Shown: one piece after another, positions 1 through 9,500 of the stretch
Numbering within the stretch: position 1 is the first letter of the stretch
How the letters are laid out: each line of letters begins with the position of its first letter
Assembly: GCF_014873875.1 (NCBI RefSeq)
Contig: NZ_JADBEM010000001.1
Coordinates: 5,456,001 to 5,520,000 of the forward strand
Direction: 5' to 3'
From: Actinopolymorpha pittospori
GTDB taxonomy: Bacteria > Actinomycetota > Actinomycetes > Propionibacteriales > Actinopolymorphaceae
DNA length: 64,000 nucleotides
Program-made: the position numbers and the translations under genes
Notes under the pieces: generated by a model
What the model was told of the DNA's origin: nothing
Database searches by the model: none
The model's input: the letters and a program-made list of their open reading frames with translations, nothing else

Positions 1-2
1 AC

Positions 3-1070
3 ACGGGCAACCGCAACGAGGAGATTTGGACCCGGCGCCGCCCTTACGGCGTCGTGGCGGCGATCATCCCGTGGAACTTCCCTTCCGCGCTGGTGACTCG
101 CAAGCTGGCGCCCGCACTCGCGGCCGGCAACGCTGTCGTCCTCAAGGCGGATGAGAAGACGCCGCTGTCGGCGTTGGCGATCGCGCGGATCGTGGCCGGG
201 AGCGATCTGTTCCCTCCGGGTCTCGTCAACGTCCTGACCGGTGCGGGCGAGTCTGTCGGACGCGCGCTCGTCCGCAGCTCAGCCACCGATCTCGTGACGA
301 TGACCGGTAGCAGCGCTGCCGGCAAGGCCATCCTGGCCGACGCTGCGGACCAGGTGAAGCCCGTGTCCCTGGAGCTCGGCGGCAAGGCGCCGTTCATCGT
401 CATGCCTGACGCCGACCTCGATCTTGCCGTACGGGATGCTGTCGCCTCACGGCACATGAACTGCGGTCAGGTGTGCATCGCGAACGAGCGGACGTTCGTG
501 CACGAGTCCCTCTACCAGTCCTTCGTCGAGCGATACGTCGACGCGGTGTCCAACCTGGTGGTCGCCGACCCGCGGGACCGCGCGACACAGATCGGCCCGA
601 AGGTCAGCGGTGCCGAGCTCGACAAGACGCTGGACAGTCTTCAGCGGTCGGTGTCCGCCGGCGCCAAGGTGCTGGTCGGTGGCAGCCGGCTTGGTGGTCA
701 CGGCTATGAGAAGGGTCACTGGTTCGCGCCGACTGTGGTGGGTGACGTGACCGACGCGATGCCCGTCATGTCCGAGGAGCTGTTCGGTCCGGTGACGCCT
801 GTGACCGTCTTCGACGAGTGGGATGAGGTCGCCGCACGCGCCAACGCGACCCGATACGGTCTGTCGGCGTACGTGTACACATCTGACCTGTCGGTGGCAA
901 TGGCTGCCAGCAGGGACCTTTCCTTCGGCGAGGTGTACATCAACCGCATCGGTCCCGAAGAGGTCAACGGCTTCCACGCGGGCTTCCACGAGAGCGGGCT
1001 CGGTGGTGACGATGGGGCGCACGGACTCGACGGGTACTTCCGCAAGCAGACCGTGTACATGCGCTACTGA
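3..1070 (+). CDS. Aldehyde dehydrogenase, 5' end cut by window edge
   Basis: NAD(P)-dependent oxidation of an aldehyde to the acid, presumably in the cytoplasm. The reading frame is already open at base 3 and enters the family motif RRRPYGVVAAIIPWNFP, so roughly the first 120-130 residues of a normal 470-480 residue enzyme lie outside the window. The general-base glutamate is in LELGGKAP (codon 372-374), and the nucleophilic cysteine is in MNCGQVC (codon 474-476). The C-terminal part ends with the usual GLGGDDGAHGLDGYF. It resembles the lactaldehyde/glycolaldehyde dehydrogenase branch, but the substrate cannot be read from sequence. It converges on the SDR gene to its right. Confidence 0.96.
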   Translation, partial: TGNRNEEIWTRRRPYGVVAAIIPWNFPSALVTRKLAPALAAGNAVVLKADEKTPLSALAIARIVAGSDLFPPGLVNVLTGAGESVGRALVRSSATDLVTMTGSSAAGKAILADAADQVKPVSLELGGKAPFIVMPDADLDLAVRDAVASRHMNCGQVCIANERTFVHESLYQSFVERYVDAVSNLVVADPRDRATQIGPKVSGAELDKTLDSLQRSVSAGAKVLVGGSRLGGHGYEKGHWFAPTVVGDVTDAMPVMSEELFGPVTPVTVFDEWDEVAARANATRYGLSAYVYTSDLSVAMAASRDLSFGEVYINRIGPEEVNGFHAGFHESGLGGDDGAHGLDGYFRKQTVYMRY

Positions 1071-1168
1071 CCCGACAGCACCTGGCGATTAGCCACGGGT
1101 CTCAACCGGGCGAGGAGGCTACGGCGCGGGGCGTTCGCGCTCTGTCTGGCACGTCAGCCCACCTGGAG

Positions 1169-1232
1169 ATGCCCTTCCGTGCTGGGCAGGTCGGACCTGG
1201 GCAAGTCCGATCATCCCCACACGGAAGGGCAT
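1169..1232. terminator. Large two-tier hairpin between convergent genes
   Basis: Perfect 13-bp arms ATGCCCTTCCGTG (1169-1181) and its complement (1220-1232) enclose a 38-nt loop. That loop holds a second 6-bp stem, TCGGAC (1191-1196) with GTCCGA (1205-1210). It sits between the ends of the convergent aldehyde dehydrogenase and SDR genes, so a bidirectional terminator is the simplest reading. There is no T-tract on either side, so an extragenic repeat element is an alternative. Confidence 0.5.
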
Positions 1233-1282
1233 TCTCGCGTCGCGCCCCGCTCACGACACGCGACTCGTCGATGGATCCGGGG

Positions 1283-2071
1283 TTAGAGGGCCTTGAGCTG
1301 GCCGCCGTCGAGCATGAACTCGGCGCCGGTGGTGTTGGCGGAGCGAGGGGAGGCAAGGAAGAGCACCAGGTCGGCGACCTCGCTGGCCTCGGTGACCCGG
1401 CCGGTGCTGATCGCCATGCTCTGCGGCACGACCTCGTCGAGCGCCTGCTGGGCGGTGACACCCGCGCTGGCGGCGACGGCGTCCGCGAAGCCGCCCGGGC
1501 CGGTCCAGAACGGGGTCCGCACCGGGCCGGGCGAGACGGCGTTGACCCGCACGCCGCGCGGCGCGAACTCCTCCGACAGGGCCTTGGTCAGGTTGGCCAC
1601 CGCCGCCTTCGCCGCGGAGTAGTCGACCACCATCGGGAACGGCAGTCGGGCGTTGATGCTGCTGATGTTGACGATCGCCCCGCCGCCCGCCAGCAGCGCG
1701 GGCAGGGCCGCTCTGCTGGTGCGCACGGCGCTGAAGAACGTCACGTCGAACACCCGCGCCCACTCGGCGTCGTCGACGTCGAGGAAGCCCGACCGGGCAC
1801 TGCCGGCGCCAACGTTGTTGACCAGCACGTCCAGGCGCCCGTATGTCGACTCCGCTGCGTCGACGAGCCGCCGCGGGGTGTCCGCCTCGGTGATGTCGGC
1901 CAGCACCACGGTGGCGCCACGCGCGGCCAAGGCGTCGAGTTCGGGGGTGCTGGTGCGGCTGCTCGCCACCACGTGCGCACCCTCGTCGAGCAACGCAGCC
2001 GTGGTGGCCAGGCCGATGCCCTTGCTCGCGCCGGTGACGATGGCGACCTTGCCCTGCAGTTCGAGATTCAC
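1283..2071 (-). CDS. SDR family NAD(P)-dependent oxidoreductase
   Basis: Classical short-chain dehydrogenase/reductase of 262 residues, the usual length, with a single Rossmann domain. The cofactor motif TGASKGIG is near the N-terminus, followed by NNVG, the catalytic serine in NISSI and the YSAAK catalytic Tyr-Lys pair. The start is placed at GTG 2071 because GGAG lies five bases upstream and the protein then begins NLELQGKVAIVTG. An open frame runs further to 2116 but would run through the operator. The gene lies 49 bp downstream of the tetR stop with a copy of the tetR operator in between, so it is very likely repressed by that regulator. The substrate is unknown. Confidence 0.93.
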   Translation of the reverse strand: MNLELQGKVAIVTGASKGIGLATTAALLDEGAHVVASSRTSTPELDALAARGATVVLADITEADTPRRLVDAAESTYGRLDVLVNNVGAGSARSGFLDVDDAEWARVFDVTFFSAVRTSRAALPALLAGGGAIVNISSINARLPFPMVVDYSAAKAAVANLTKALSEEFAPRGVRVNAVSPGPVRTPFWTGPGGFADAVAASAGVTAQQALDEVVPQSMAISTGRVTEASEVADLVLFLASPRSANTTGAEFMLDGGQLKAL

Positions 2072-2079
2072 TACAACTC

Positions 2080-2102
2080 CAGTTGTTGACTGATCAGTTC
2101 CT
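2080..2102. promoter_or_regulatory. TetR operator copy 1 (SDR promoter)
   Basis: A 23-bp element with the palindromic core ACTGATCAGT (2089-2098) lies between the tetR stop and the SDR start. An exact copy in the opposite orientation lies upstream of tetR at 2715-2737. Its first base touches the ribosome binding site of the SDR gene, so a bound repressor would block transcription of that gene. Confidence 0.75.
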
Positions 2103-2120
2103 AATTTGGGCAGCAAAAAA

Positions 2121-2696
2121 TCAATCGAGCGCGCTCAGGGCGACCTCCACGGCGTTGTCGAGGAACGCGCGATCCGCGCGGGCCTTGCCCATCACCCGCA
2201 ACCCTTGAAGAAAGGTGGTCAGGAACTGGGCCAGCTCCGGCGGGTTCTTGTCCGCCGCGAGCTCCCCGCGGACCCGGGCTCGCTCCAGAGCCCCGGCCAG
2301 GGCCGACTCGATCTGACCCATCGTGCGGGAGACCTGCTGCACCGTGTCCGGGTGCGCCGAGCGCTCCGTGGCCGCGTTGACCAGCAGGCACCCCCGCTCC
2401 GGATCGGCCAGGTCGGCCTCCACCAACTCCAGGAGCACCGCCCGGATCGCCGGACGCACCTGCTCCGCCCGGTCCAACACCTCGATCAGCCCCACCGCGT
2501 GGCGCTGGCAGTAACGCCGCAGCGCCATCGCGTAGAGCTGCTCCTTGGATCCGAACGCCTTGTACAGGCTGCCCCGGGCGATCCCGAGACCCTCCACGAG
2601 ATCCTCCGTCGAGGTCGCCTCGAAGCCCTGACGCCAGAACAACTCCATCGCACGGTCCACCGCCGCGTCGATGTCGAACGTCCTTGGCCTGCCCAT
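2121..2696 (-). CDS. TetR/AcrR family transcriptional regulator
   Basis: A 191-residue repressor of normal TetR length. The N-terminal helix-turn-helix covers about residues 9-55 (RAMELFWRQGFEATSTEDL, then GIARGSLYKAFGSKEQLY). The ligand-binding C-terminal domain carries the CLLVNAATERS pattern seen in TetR_C families of quinone- or electrophile-responsive repressors. It is encoded immediately upstream of the SDR gene on the same strand, and identical operator copies precede both genes. I infer autoregulation and repression of the SDR gene, relieved by an unknown small molecule. Confidence 0.93.
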   Translation of the reverse strand: MGRPRTFDIDAAVDRAMELFWRQGFEATSTEDLVEGLGIARGSLYKAFGSKEQLYAMALRRYCQRHAVGLIEVLDRAEQVRPAIRAVLLELVEADLADPERGCLLVNAATERSAHPDTVQQVSRTMGQIESALAGALERARVRGELAADKNPPELAQFLTTFLQGLRVMGKARADRAFLDNAVEVALSALD

Positions 2697-2714
2697 GCGA
2701 CAACCGTACGAGTA

Positions 2715-2737
2715 AGGAACTGATCAGTCAACAACTG
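2715..2737. promoter_or_regulatory. TetR operator copy 2 (tetR promoter)
   Basis: Exact reverse-complement copy of the 23 bp at 2080-2102, including the palindrome ACTGATCAGT (2719-2728). It lies 18 bp upstream of the tetR start codon, consistent with autorepression. Confidence 0.75.
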
Positions 2738-2831
2738 TGAGCGCCGTCACCCGTGTCCAAGTACCGCGACGTCCCGGGGCGGTGAGTTCGTGCGGGCGCG
2801 TTGCCGCCCGCTGCGTGAGACGGGCTACGCG

Positions 2832-3299
2832 CTAGTCGTCGACCTTGAGCTTGGCTCCGGGGTCGGAGACGAAGACCACCAGGAGCTTGGCCGGTTTGGT
2901 CCGGCTGGTGTTCTCGGTGAGGACGTGGTGGGCGCCCGGTGGCTCGACCCAGTTCTGGCCCTGGTGGTAGGCGGTCACGGGCTTGCCGGCGAGTTCGCTG
3001 CGCACGCTGCCTTGGAGGACGTACGCGTAGACGAACGCCTCGCCGTGCCGGTGCGGCTTCGCACGTGCGTTGGGCGGGAAGTTCACGACCGCCGAGGTGA
3101 ACGTCTTGCCCTTCACCTTCGGGAGGCTCTGCTGGAGCAGTGGCGTCAGGGTTTCGGCGGGGTGCTTCGATGCCACGGCCGCGGTCGGCGTCTTGGCGTT
3201 GGCGGGCGGGTCTGAAGTGGCGTCTGAGGTGGCGCAGGCCGTGGCCGCAGTCAGCGTGGCGACCGCCAGCAGGCCACCGGCGATCCGCATTGCGATCAT
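2832..3299 (-). CDS. Secreted cupin-domain protein
   Basis: A 155-residue protein with an N-terminal export signal (MIAMRIAGGLLAVATLTAATACA). The cysteine after ATA could be a relaxed lipobox, so it may be a lipoprotein. Residues from about 60 form a single cupin barrel with the first metal motif KPHRHGEAF and a second-motif histidine in PPGAHHVL, which suggests one bound divalent metal. Cupins of this kind range from metal sensors to small oxygenases and no reaction can be assigned. It starts 14 bp after the oxidoreductase stop, with GGAG 7 bases upstream of its ATG, so it is the second gene of an ECF41-driven operon. Confidence 0.88.
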   Translation of the reverse strand: MIAMRIAGGLLAVATLTAATACATSDATSDPPANAKTPTAAVASKHPAETLTPLLQQSLPKVKGKTFTSAVVNFPPNARAKPHRHGEAFVYAYVLQGSVRSELAGKPVTAYHQGQNWVEPPGAHHVLTENTSRTKPAKLLVVFVSDPGAKLKVDD

Positions 3300-3313
3300 G
3301 ATTGGTCTCCTGT

Positions 3314-4234
3314 TCAGTCTTCCGTGACGCGGATGATCGTCTTGCCCGGGGTGCGCGTGGCGGGGGTGAACGCGGCCGGCGCTTCGGCGAGCGGCCGTAC
3401 CGCGCCGACGACCGGTTTGAGCCGGCCGTCCCTCACCCGTGTGACGAGCTCGGAGAGCCGCACGCGGTCGGGTTCGACGACGAAGAAGACCGCCCGCCCG
3501 TCCTTGGGCTGAACCTTGGGCGGCAGGGTGATGCTGACGAGCGTGCCGCCGGCCCGGACCAAGGCGGCGGATCGGTCGAGAATGTCTCCGCCGATCACAT
3601 CGAACACGACGTCGACCTCGCAGCAGTCCTCCAGCTTCTCCGATTGCAGGTCCAGGAAGGCATCGGCACCCAGCGCAAGTACCTGGTCACGGTGCGCGGA
3701 CCGGCCGGTGCCGATGACACGGGCGCCGGCCTCGCGGGCAAGCTGGACCGCGATCGAGCCGACGCCGCCCGCGGCGCCGTGGATCAGGACGGTCTGGCCT
3801 GTGGCCAGGCGGCCGTGGTCGAACAGGCCCTGCCAGGCGGTCAGCCCGGAGATCGGCAGCGCGGCGGCCAGGGTGTGGTCGACGTCCGCCGGAAGCGGCG
3901 CGAGATTGCGGGCCTCGACCGCGGCGTATTCGGCGAGCGAGCCGTCGCGGGCCCAGTCAGCCAGTCCGAACACCCGCTGGCCGACGCTCAGGCCGGTCGT
4001 GCCGAACCCCAGCTCTTCGACGACACCCGACAACTCGTTCCCGGGCACGCTGGGCGTCCGGTCGCGGCCTGCGCGATCGGTCCACGTGGCCGGCCAGTCC
4101 AGCTCTCCGGGGGTGAAGCCCGCGGCGTGCACGCGCACGATGACGTCGTTCTCGGCCGCGTGGGGGTAGGGCAGGTCCGTCAGGGACAGCCCGGCGAGAC
4201 CGGCTTCACGGTCTCGGACAGTGATTGCTTGCAT
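3314..4234 (-). CDS. NADP-dependent quinone-type oxidoreductase (MDR, zinc-free)
   Basis: A 306-residue medium-chain dehydrogenase of the quinone oxidoreductase branch. It has an N-terminal GroES-like domain and a Rossmann domain with IHGAAGGVGSIAVQLA, and lacks the zinc-binding cysteines of alcohol dehydrogenases. Typical members reduce quinones or enones with NADPH. It lies directly downstream of an ECF41 sigma gene, behind a matching promoter at 4288-4314; ECF41 factors are known to control adjacent oxidoreductase, epimerase or carboxymuconolactone-decarboxylase-type genes. A close paralogue (about 60 percent identical by eye) is at 51782-52699 but lacks this promoter. Confidence 0.95.
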   Translation of the reverse strand: MQAITVRDREAGLAGLSLTDLPYPHAAENDVIVRVHAAGFTPGELDWPATWTDRAGRDRTPSVPGNELSGVVEELGFGTTGLSVGQRVFGLADWARDGSLAEYAAVEARNLAPLPADVDHTLAAALPISGLTAWQGLFDHGRLATGQTVLIHGAAGGVGSIAVQLAREAGARVIGTGRSAHRDQVLALGADAFLDLQSEKLEDCCEVDVVFDVIGGDILDRSAALVRAGGTLVSITLPPKVQPKDGRAVFFVVEPDRVRLSELVTRVRDGRLKPVVGAVRPLAEAPAAFTPATRTPGKTIIRVTED

Positions 4235-4287
4235 AAACGTCCTTACTGGGGGAGGCTCGTCTGTCCCGTTCTGGTTCTCATCAGGGA

Positions 4288-4314
4288 GACGAGGCAGCCC
4301 CTCGGAGCGTGACA
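4288..4314 (-). promoter_or_regulatory. Predicted ECF41 promoter of the oxidoreductase-cupin operon
   Basis: On the minus strand TGTCACG (4314-4308) is followed after exactly 16 bases by CGTC (4291-4288). This matches the ECF41 consensus TGTCACA-N16-CGTC at all but one position. It begins three bases after the sigma-factor stop codon and lies about 54 bp upstream of the oxidoreductase ATG. No equivalent was found upstream of the sigma gene itself. Confidence 0.72.
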
Positions 4315-4316
4315 GC

Positions 4317-5207
4317 TCAGACGTGAGAAAGCTTGTTCGGGTTCATGACCCTGCGGTACGTAGTGATCAGCCCGTCTGCGATCTGCAGCGTGTCCACGGA
4401 GTAGACACGGCCCTCCCGGCGGAACACCAGGGCGAGCTCGCCGCCAACCTCGACGAGGTCGATGCGGTCCGGACGCCACTGGCGGCCGACACGCACCATT
4501 ACCTCAGCGACGCGCTCACCACCATGGATGAGCTTGCGCGCCGCGTGGGTCTCGCCGCCGCCATCGGTGACGTAGACGGCGTCCGGGTGTAGCAGCCTGA
4601 CCAGGCCAGCCAGATCCCCGTTCTCGTAGGCGGCGCGAAAAGCCGCCAGCACACGTGCACGCTCCGCCTTCGACGCCTGCGGCGAAGACTGTTTCGCCTT
4701 GGCTACCCGCCGCCGCGCCCGTGAGGCCAGCTGCCGGGCACCCGGCACGGAGACATCCAGCACCTCGGCGACTCGGCCGAACTCAAGGCCGAAGACATCG
4801 TGCAGGACGAAGGCCACCCGCTCCGGCGGGCTCAGCTCCTCCATGATCACGAGCATCGCTGTGCCGACGGACTCATCGACGAGGACCGGCTCGGATGCGT
4901 CCGGCCCCGTCAGCAGCGGCTCCGGCAGCCACGGCCCGACATAGGTCTCCCGGCGGAAACGGGCACTCTTGAGAATGTCGTACGACCGCCGTGCGGCCAC
5001 CGTCACCAGCCAGGCCCGCAGATCATCGACGTCCTGCAGATCTGTTCCGGCGGCCCGCAGCCACACGTCCTGAGTCACATCCTCGGCATCGGCCACCCCG
5101 CCCAGCAGCCGGTAGGCCACGCCGAACACCGCGGGCCGGTGCCTCTCCCATTCGGCTCCGAGCGCGTCCTCCTGCTCAGACCGTCCAGGCACGTGCCCGT
5201 TGCCCAT
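4317..5207 (-). CDS. ECF41-group RNA polymerase sigma factor with fused SnoaL-like domain
   Basis: A 296-residue sigma factor. Sigma-2 occupies about residues 20-85 (AEDVTQDVWLRA) and sigma-4 about 115-170 (ELSPPERVAFVLHDVFG). The linker carries the ECF41 hallmark WLPEP. The C-terminal 120 residues form a SnoaL/NTF2-like domain with the other two family signatures, DGGG and an NPDKL-like NPNKL close to the end. In this group the fused domain replaces an anti-sigma factor and modulates activity. The adjacent oxidoreductase gene and promoter define the probable regulon. Start ATG 5207 has GGAGGAGG about 11 bases upstream, slightly far. Confidence 0.95.
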   Translation of the reverse strand: MGNGHVPGRSEQEDALGAEWERHRPAVFGVAYRLLGGVADAEDVTQDVWLRAAGTDLQDVDDLRAWLVTVAARRSYDILKSARFRRETYVGPWLPEPLLTGPDASEPVLVDESVGTAMLVIMEELSPPERVAFVLHDVFGLEFGRVAEVLDVSVPGARQLASRARRRVAKAKQSSPQASKAERARVLAAFRAAYENGDLAGLVRLLHPDAVYVTDGGGETHAARKLIHGGERVAEVMVRVGRQWRPDRIDLVEVGGELALVFRREGRVYSVDTLQIADGLITTYRRVMNPNKLSHV

Positions 5208-5402
5208 TCAGATCGCAACCTCCTCCAACTGGCGGATCCAGCGTAGTCATCCGAGCTCGGGATCTACGCGGACAGCCCCGGAAGCGAGCCAGCCGGCACG
5301 TTCTTCCGGCCCAGCCCGACGCGGATGAGACGGGTCAGGTGACTGATGTTCGCCTTGGTCCCTGCGCAGATGGAGAGGTTTCTCCAGAATGCCCGCCCCT
5401 GG

Positions 5403-6401
5403 TCAGGCGCTCGTGACCCGCGCCGGGTCGACGATGGCTTGTAACCAGTCGAGGATCGTGGTGAGGCTTTCGGGGTCAAGGTGGGTGTCCGGGGCGTTGT
5501 ATCCGTTGCCCGGGGAGGCCGCGACCTCGGCAGGTGTGCGGGTGTCCTCCTTGAACACGTGGTTCGCACTGGGCGGGAAGGCGAAGGTCACATTGGCCAT
5601 TCCTGCGGCGGCGCGTTGGAGCGGGTCGCCGTCGGCGTGCACATCGATCTGCACGTCTCTGCCGCCGATCAGAACCAGCACCGGGATGCGCACGTTCGTG
5701 AGCGAGTCGCCCGCGGATTCGACCCAGAGTTCGCGGGCCAGCGGGAGGTTCGCCGGCGCTTCGAAGCTGGCCAGCACCATCCTGACGCTCTCTGGCAGTC
5801 CGGGATCGGGGTTCATCGGCTGCCCGGCCGCATAGCGCGCGGCGGCCTCCTCGACCTTCGGCAGCAGCTCCGCGCCACCCGGCACCTGAGCGGCCTGGAG
5901 CGCCAACTGGGACAGCAACACCTCCTGGATCGGACGGCCGGGCGGCGCGGCGAGCACGATCCCGACGAACGGCACATCCTGCTTGCTGGTCGCGTAATGG
6001 AGCACGTGCAGGGCACCTTCGCTGTTGCCGAGCCCGACGATGCTGGACGCGTCGACGCATTCCTGCGCCGCGAGCACCTCAACGGCCGCGACCAGCTCAT
6101 CCAGATGGGACTGCATGCTCGCCTTCCCGATCAGCCGGGGAAGGTTCTCCATGGCGTGCGGACCTGACGCTCGCTTGTCATAGCGGAGAGACGCGATACC
6201 GGCGAGGGCGAACGCTTCGGCGAAGAGTCGCGCGCTGCCGTTGTTGCCGGGCAGCAGCGGTGAACACCAGTCCCGATCGGTCGGCCCGCTGCCGGCCACG
6301 AGAACCACGGCCGGGAACGGTCCATCGCCATCTGGCCGGACGACCGTACCGTCCATCACGATGCCATCCAGCTGCCAGGACACATCCACAGAAGCTGTCA
6401 T
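5403..6401 (-). CDS. Alpha/beta hydrolase
   Basis: A 332-residue alpha/beta-hydrolase fold protein. The N-terminal 35 residues form an additional strand pair (WQLDGIVMDGTVVRP) before the VLVAGSGPTDRDW oxyanion region. The nucleophile elbow is GLGNSEG, the acid is in LIGGRDVQID and the histidine in SANHVFKED, so the triad is complete. It resembles acyl-CoA thioester hydrolase/BAAT-like and dienelactone-hydrolase-like proteins without a signal peptide, hence a cytoplasmic esterase of unknown substrate. ATG 6401 was preferred over GTG 6425, but neither has a strong ribosome binding site. It reads away from the lyase terminator region and is probably monocistronic. Confidence 0.9.
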   Translation of the reverse strand: MTASVDVSWQLDGIVMDGTVVRPDGDGPFPAVVLVAGSGPTDRDWCSPLLPGNNGSARLFAEAFALAGIASLRYDKRASGPHAMENLPRLIGKASMQSHLDELVAAVEVLAAQECVDASSIVGLGNSEGALHVLHYATSKQDVPFVGIVLAAPPGRPIQEVLLSQLALQAAQVPGGAELLPKVEEAAARYAAGQPMNPDPGLPESVRMVLASFEAPANLPLARELWVESAGDSLTNVRIPVLVLIGGRDVQIDVHADGDPLQRAAAGMANVTFAFPPSANHVFKEDTRTPAEVAASPGNGYNAPDTHLDPESLTTILDWLQAIVDPARVTSA

Positions 6402-6453
6402 GCCCGCATTGTCGCAGCAGGGCACGCATGTTCGCCGCGCGGTCGCCGGCGTC

Positions 6454-6479
6454 CCGTCCCGTCCTCGTCAACGGGACGG
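6454..6479. terminator. Hairpin downstream of lyase / upstream of hydrolase
   Basis: Perfect 9-bp arms CCGTCCCGT (6454-6462) and ACGGGACGG (6471-6479) are separated by 8 bases. It lies about 90 bp past the stop of the lyase and 50 bp before the hydrolase, both on the minus strand. It may terminate lyase transcription or act as an operator for the hydrolase; there is no T-tract. Confidence 0.45.
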
Positions 6480-6568
6480 CAGGACACCTCCTAGCCGTGG
6501 AGACGGGGCGAGATGTTCGAGGACATCCCCACTATCCCGCAAACGGTGTTTCCGAGATGGTCCCGAGG

Positions 6569-9500
6569 TCATGACTGCCATTGCCGGGTGAAGGGAATGC
6601 TGACCGTGGCGCCCGCTGCCACGTCGTAGCGGAAGCCCTTGCTGAAGTCGTTCGGGTCGGCGTAACCGCGGATCGTGGTGATGTCGCCGATGTCGAGCAC
6701 CACCGTGGTGTCGTCGGTGAAGCGCGCACTGTGGATGCGATAGGCGGCGTTGCGCGCGTTGGTGTCGGCGGTGGCTCGCGAGTTGATGGCGAAGTTCGAT
6801 GAGTTCGACTCCGGCCGCCAGGCAGAGGAGGTCGCGTCCTCGAAGTCGCCGTTCTCGATGCTGGTTCCCGTGATGGCCACGTCGTCGAACATCGCGGTGA
6901 CACCGAAGTTGCTGACGCCCCTCTTGCTGATCAGACGCAACGTGAGAACCGCGGTGGTCTTGCCGGCCAGCTGTGCGGTGACATCGGCGGTGAGTTCCTG
7001 CCACTGGCTTGGACCGGCGACGTCCTGCTCGGCCACGACCGCACCGTCGATCAGCACCTGAATGAAGTGGTAGCCGGCGGTGGCTCCAGCGAAGTCGTCG
7101 TTCACCTTGACAGACAGTTGATGTGAGGTTGCCTGGTTGACGGTGATCTGCTGGCTCAGCGCCCCGTAGTCCCCAGCGCTCGACGGAGTCCTGGACGGGT
7201 ACACGATCGTTGCGTACGTGGAGTGGGGCACGGTGACGTAGGCATAGCTGCCGTCGAGCTTCATCGTGGCCGGGACTCCAGCGTCGAGCTTGACGGTGAG
7301 CTGGTTGCTGACCGACAGGTCGCGGGTGAAGTCCCGCAACGTACCGGTTGCGGCGGCTGGGCCCTGCATCTGTGGCAGCGGGCCCAGGAAGCTTGCCCCG
7401 TGGGTCCACGCGTACTCCGGCTCGCCGCCGCGGGTGGAGTACACCCCGAACGAGCCGCGGAACCTCAGCTCCTTGCGGTTGTCGAGATCGACCTTCAGCA
7501 TCACATCGGTTCGAAGCGAGTTGACGATGAGGTCGACGCGACCGTTGGTCAACTCCACGCGTACGGCGGCCGCCTCGTGTGGGGCGATCGTGCCGTCGAC
7601 GGCCCGCACCGGCACCGTCGAGACGGATCGCACTACCTGGTCGTCGACGTAGGGTTCGACGAGCGAGACGAACTGGCTGGTGAGCTGCTGCCCCGCTGGG
7701 GCCTGCCGGTGGGCGATGAGGTAGCGCAGCTTCGCCGGGTTGCCCGGCTTGTTGCGGGGCGGTGTGCCGTCACAGATCGCCACATCGTCCACCTCGGACA
7801 GCATGGTGAGCCGCAGGTGAAGGTTCGGGTCGGGGTCGTGGACCTTCCAGGTATCGGTGATCTTCCAGTCCACACTGAACGGTCCGGTGGGGTTGGTGTC
7901 GCGGGACACCTTGTCCAACCAGTCGAAGCCGCTGGCGTTGCTGCGGTAGGGGGCATCGTCCGACGGCATGGGTACGTCCGGGCCGGCGTAGGTCCCCATG
8001 GGCTGTTCGACCAGCGTGAGCCCTTCGGCCGTCGCGGGGCCCTCCGCGGCGTGGAACGAGAAGTGGTGGTCGGCGCCGCCGACGACGCGGAACACGTCCA
8101 CCGCGTAGAAGTTCGTGTCGTCGACCTTCACCATCGCCGAGACCCGCCGGTAGGTGCTGGTCTGGATGTACGCCGCCGGCACCGAGGTGTCGCACACCTG
8201 TACGCGGTCACCGGCCGCGAAACCGTGTGGTGTGCCGACCCATTGGCCAGCCTGCGGCTTCTTGTCGACCACCACCGTGTTGTGGGCAATGGTGTTCTGG
8301 TTCCATTCCTGCGTGCGGATGCTGGTGTCGGCGAACTCCGGATATCCGAGGTCCGGCAACATGTCCACGCCGAAGCCGTGCATGCCGAGGTTGAGGGCGT
8401 CGAAGTCGCCGTGCCCGGTGCTGCGGCCGTAGTACACCCACAGGTCGCGCGCCTTGCTTCCGGTGCCGTCCCGGAGCATGGCAAGGCCGTACCCGGTGAG
8501 GTTCTCGCTGGGAGGCTGCCACGTGCCGTGCGTGGCGATGACGTCGCGGATCCGTTGCTGGATACCGGGAACGTCCGGGCTGAAGAGATTGCCGTAGAGG
8601 TTGTCGGCGCTGTTGCCGTTCATCAGATAGGCCATCTGGGCGTACTCGGGCAGGCCGAACTTCTCGAAGAAATAGAAGAACTCGTTCGGGGAGCCGAACA
8701 GGCCGGGCATGCCAGTCGAACCGGTGTCGCCGATCTGCGGAACGTAGGCGCCCAGCATCACCAGCGGGTGCATGCCCTGGAACATCTTCCGGAACTTCGG
8801 ATGCTCGTACAGGTCTGCTGCGGGGTAACCGGAGTATCCGTCGAGGACGTCGGCGATGCCGCGGATATGGCCGATCCACAGCCGGTTGTACCCAGGCGAA
8901 GCCTCGTTGCCCATGCCATCGCGGTCCACGACGTCCACGAGGGTGCGGTACACATCGCCGCCTGACACCCGATACTCCGGTGTCGGCCCCACGCCGCCGG
9001 TCTTGAAGACGAAGTCGATCCACTCCGTCGTCTCGGCCGGCGCGTCCAGCACCACACCGGCGAGTGTGATCGACCGCTGGTGCATGCCAAAGTTGCCGCG
9101 GATCTTCCCGGCCTGCACGTTTGGGTACACCTGCCGCAGGATGCCGTTCTCGATGTTCACGCGGATCGCGGCTGGCGAGTCTTTCGGCGCGAGCCCGTAC
9201 TGGCGGGCCTTCTCCGACAGGAACGGCACCACGTTGGCTTCGTCGGTGTTCGCGATCGCCGGAAAGAAGGCGTCGTAGGCATCGCAGATCCCCTGCGAGA
9301 TCCCGGTCTCCCAGATGCAGCCGACCACCTTTCCCTTGCCGCTCAAGCCATCGGAGTGGAAGTAACCGTCCGATCGCTTGTACGGCGCGGTGTCCATCGA
9401 CGGGTACACGTCGGCGATCCGGTCGAGCAGGATCAGTCCGGCGTGGGCGTACGTGGGATCCCCGGTGGTGATGAAGGCGTCGCGGAGTGCGGGCAGTGCG

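Noticed and set aside
7223..8965. 580-codon plus-strand frame opposite the lyase
   Set aside because: Antisense to a gene with clear family motifs, and its composition (runs of V, R, H) is typical of an antisense GC shadow.
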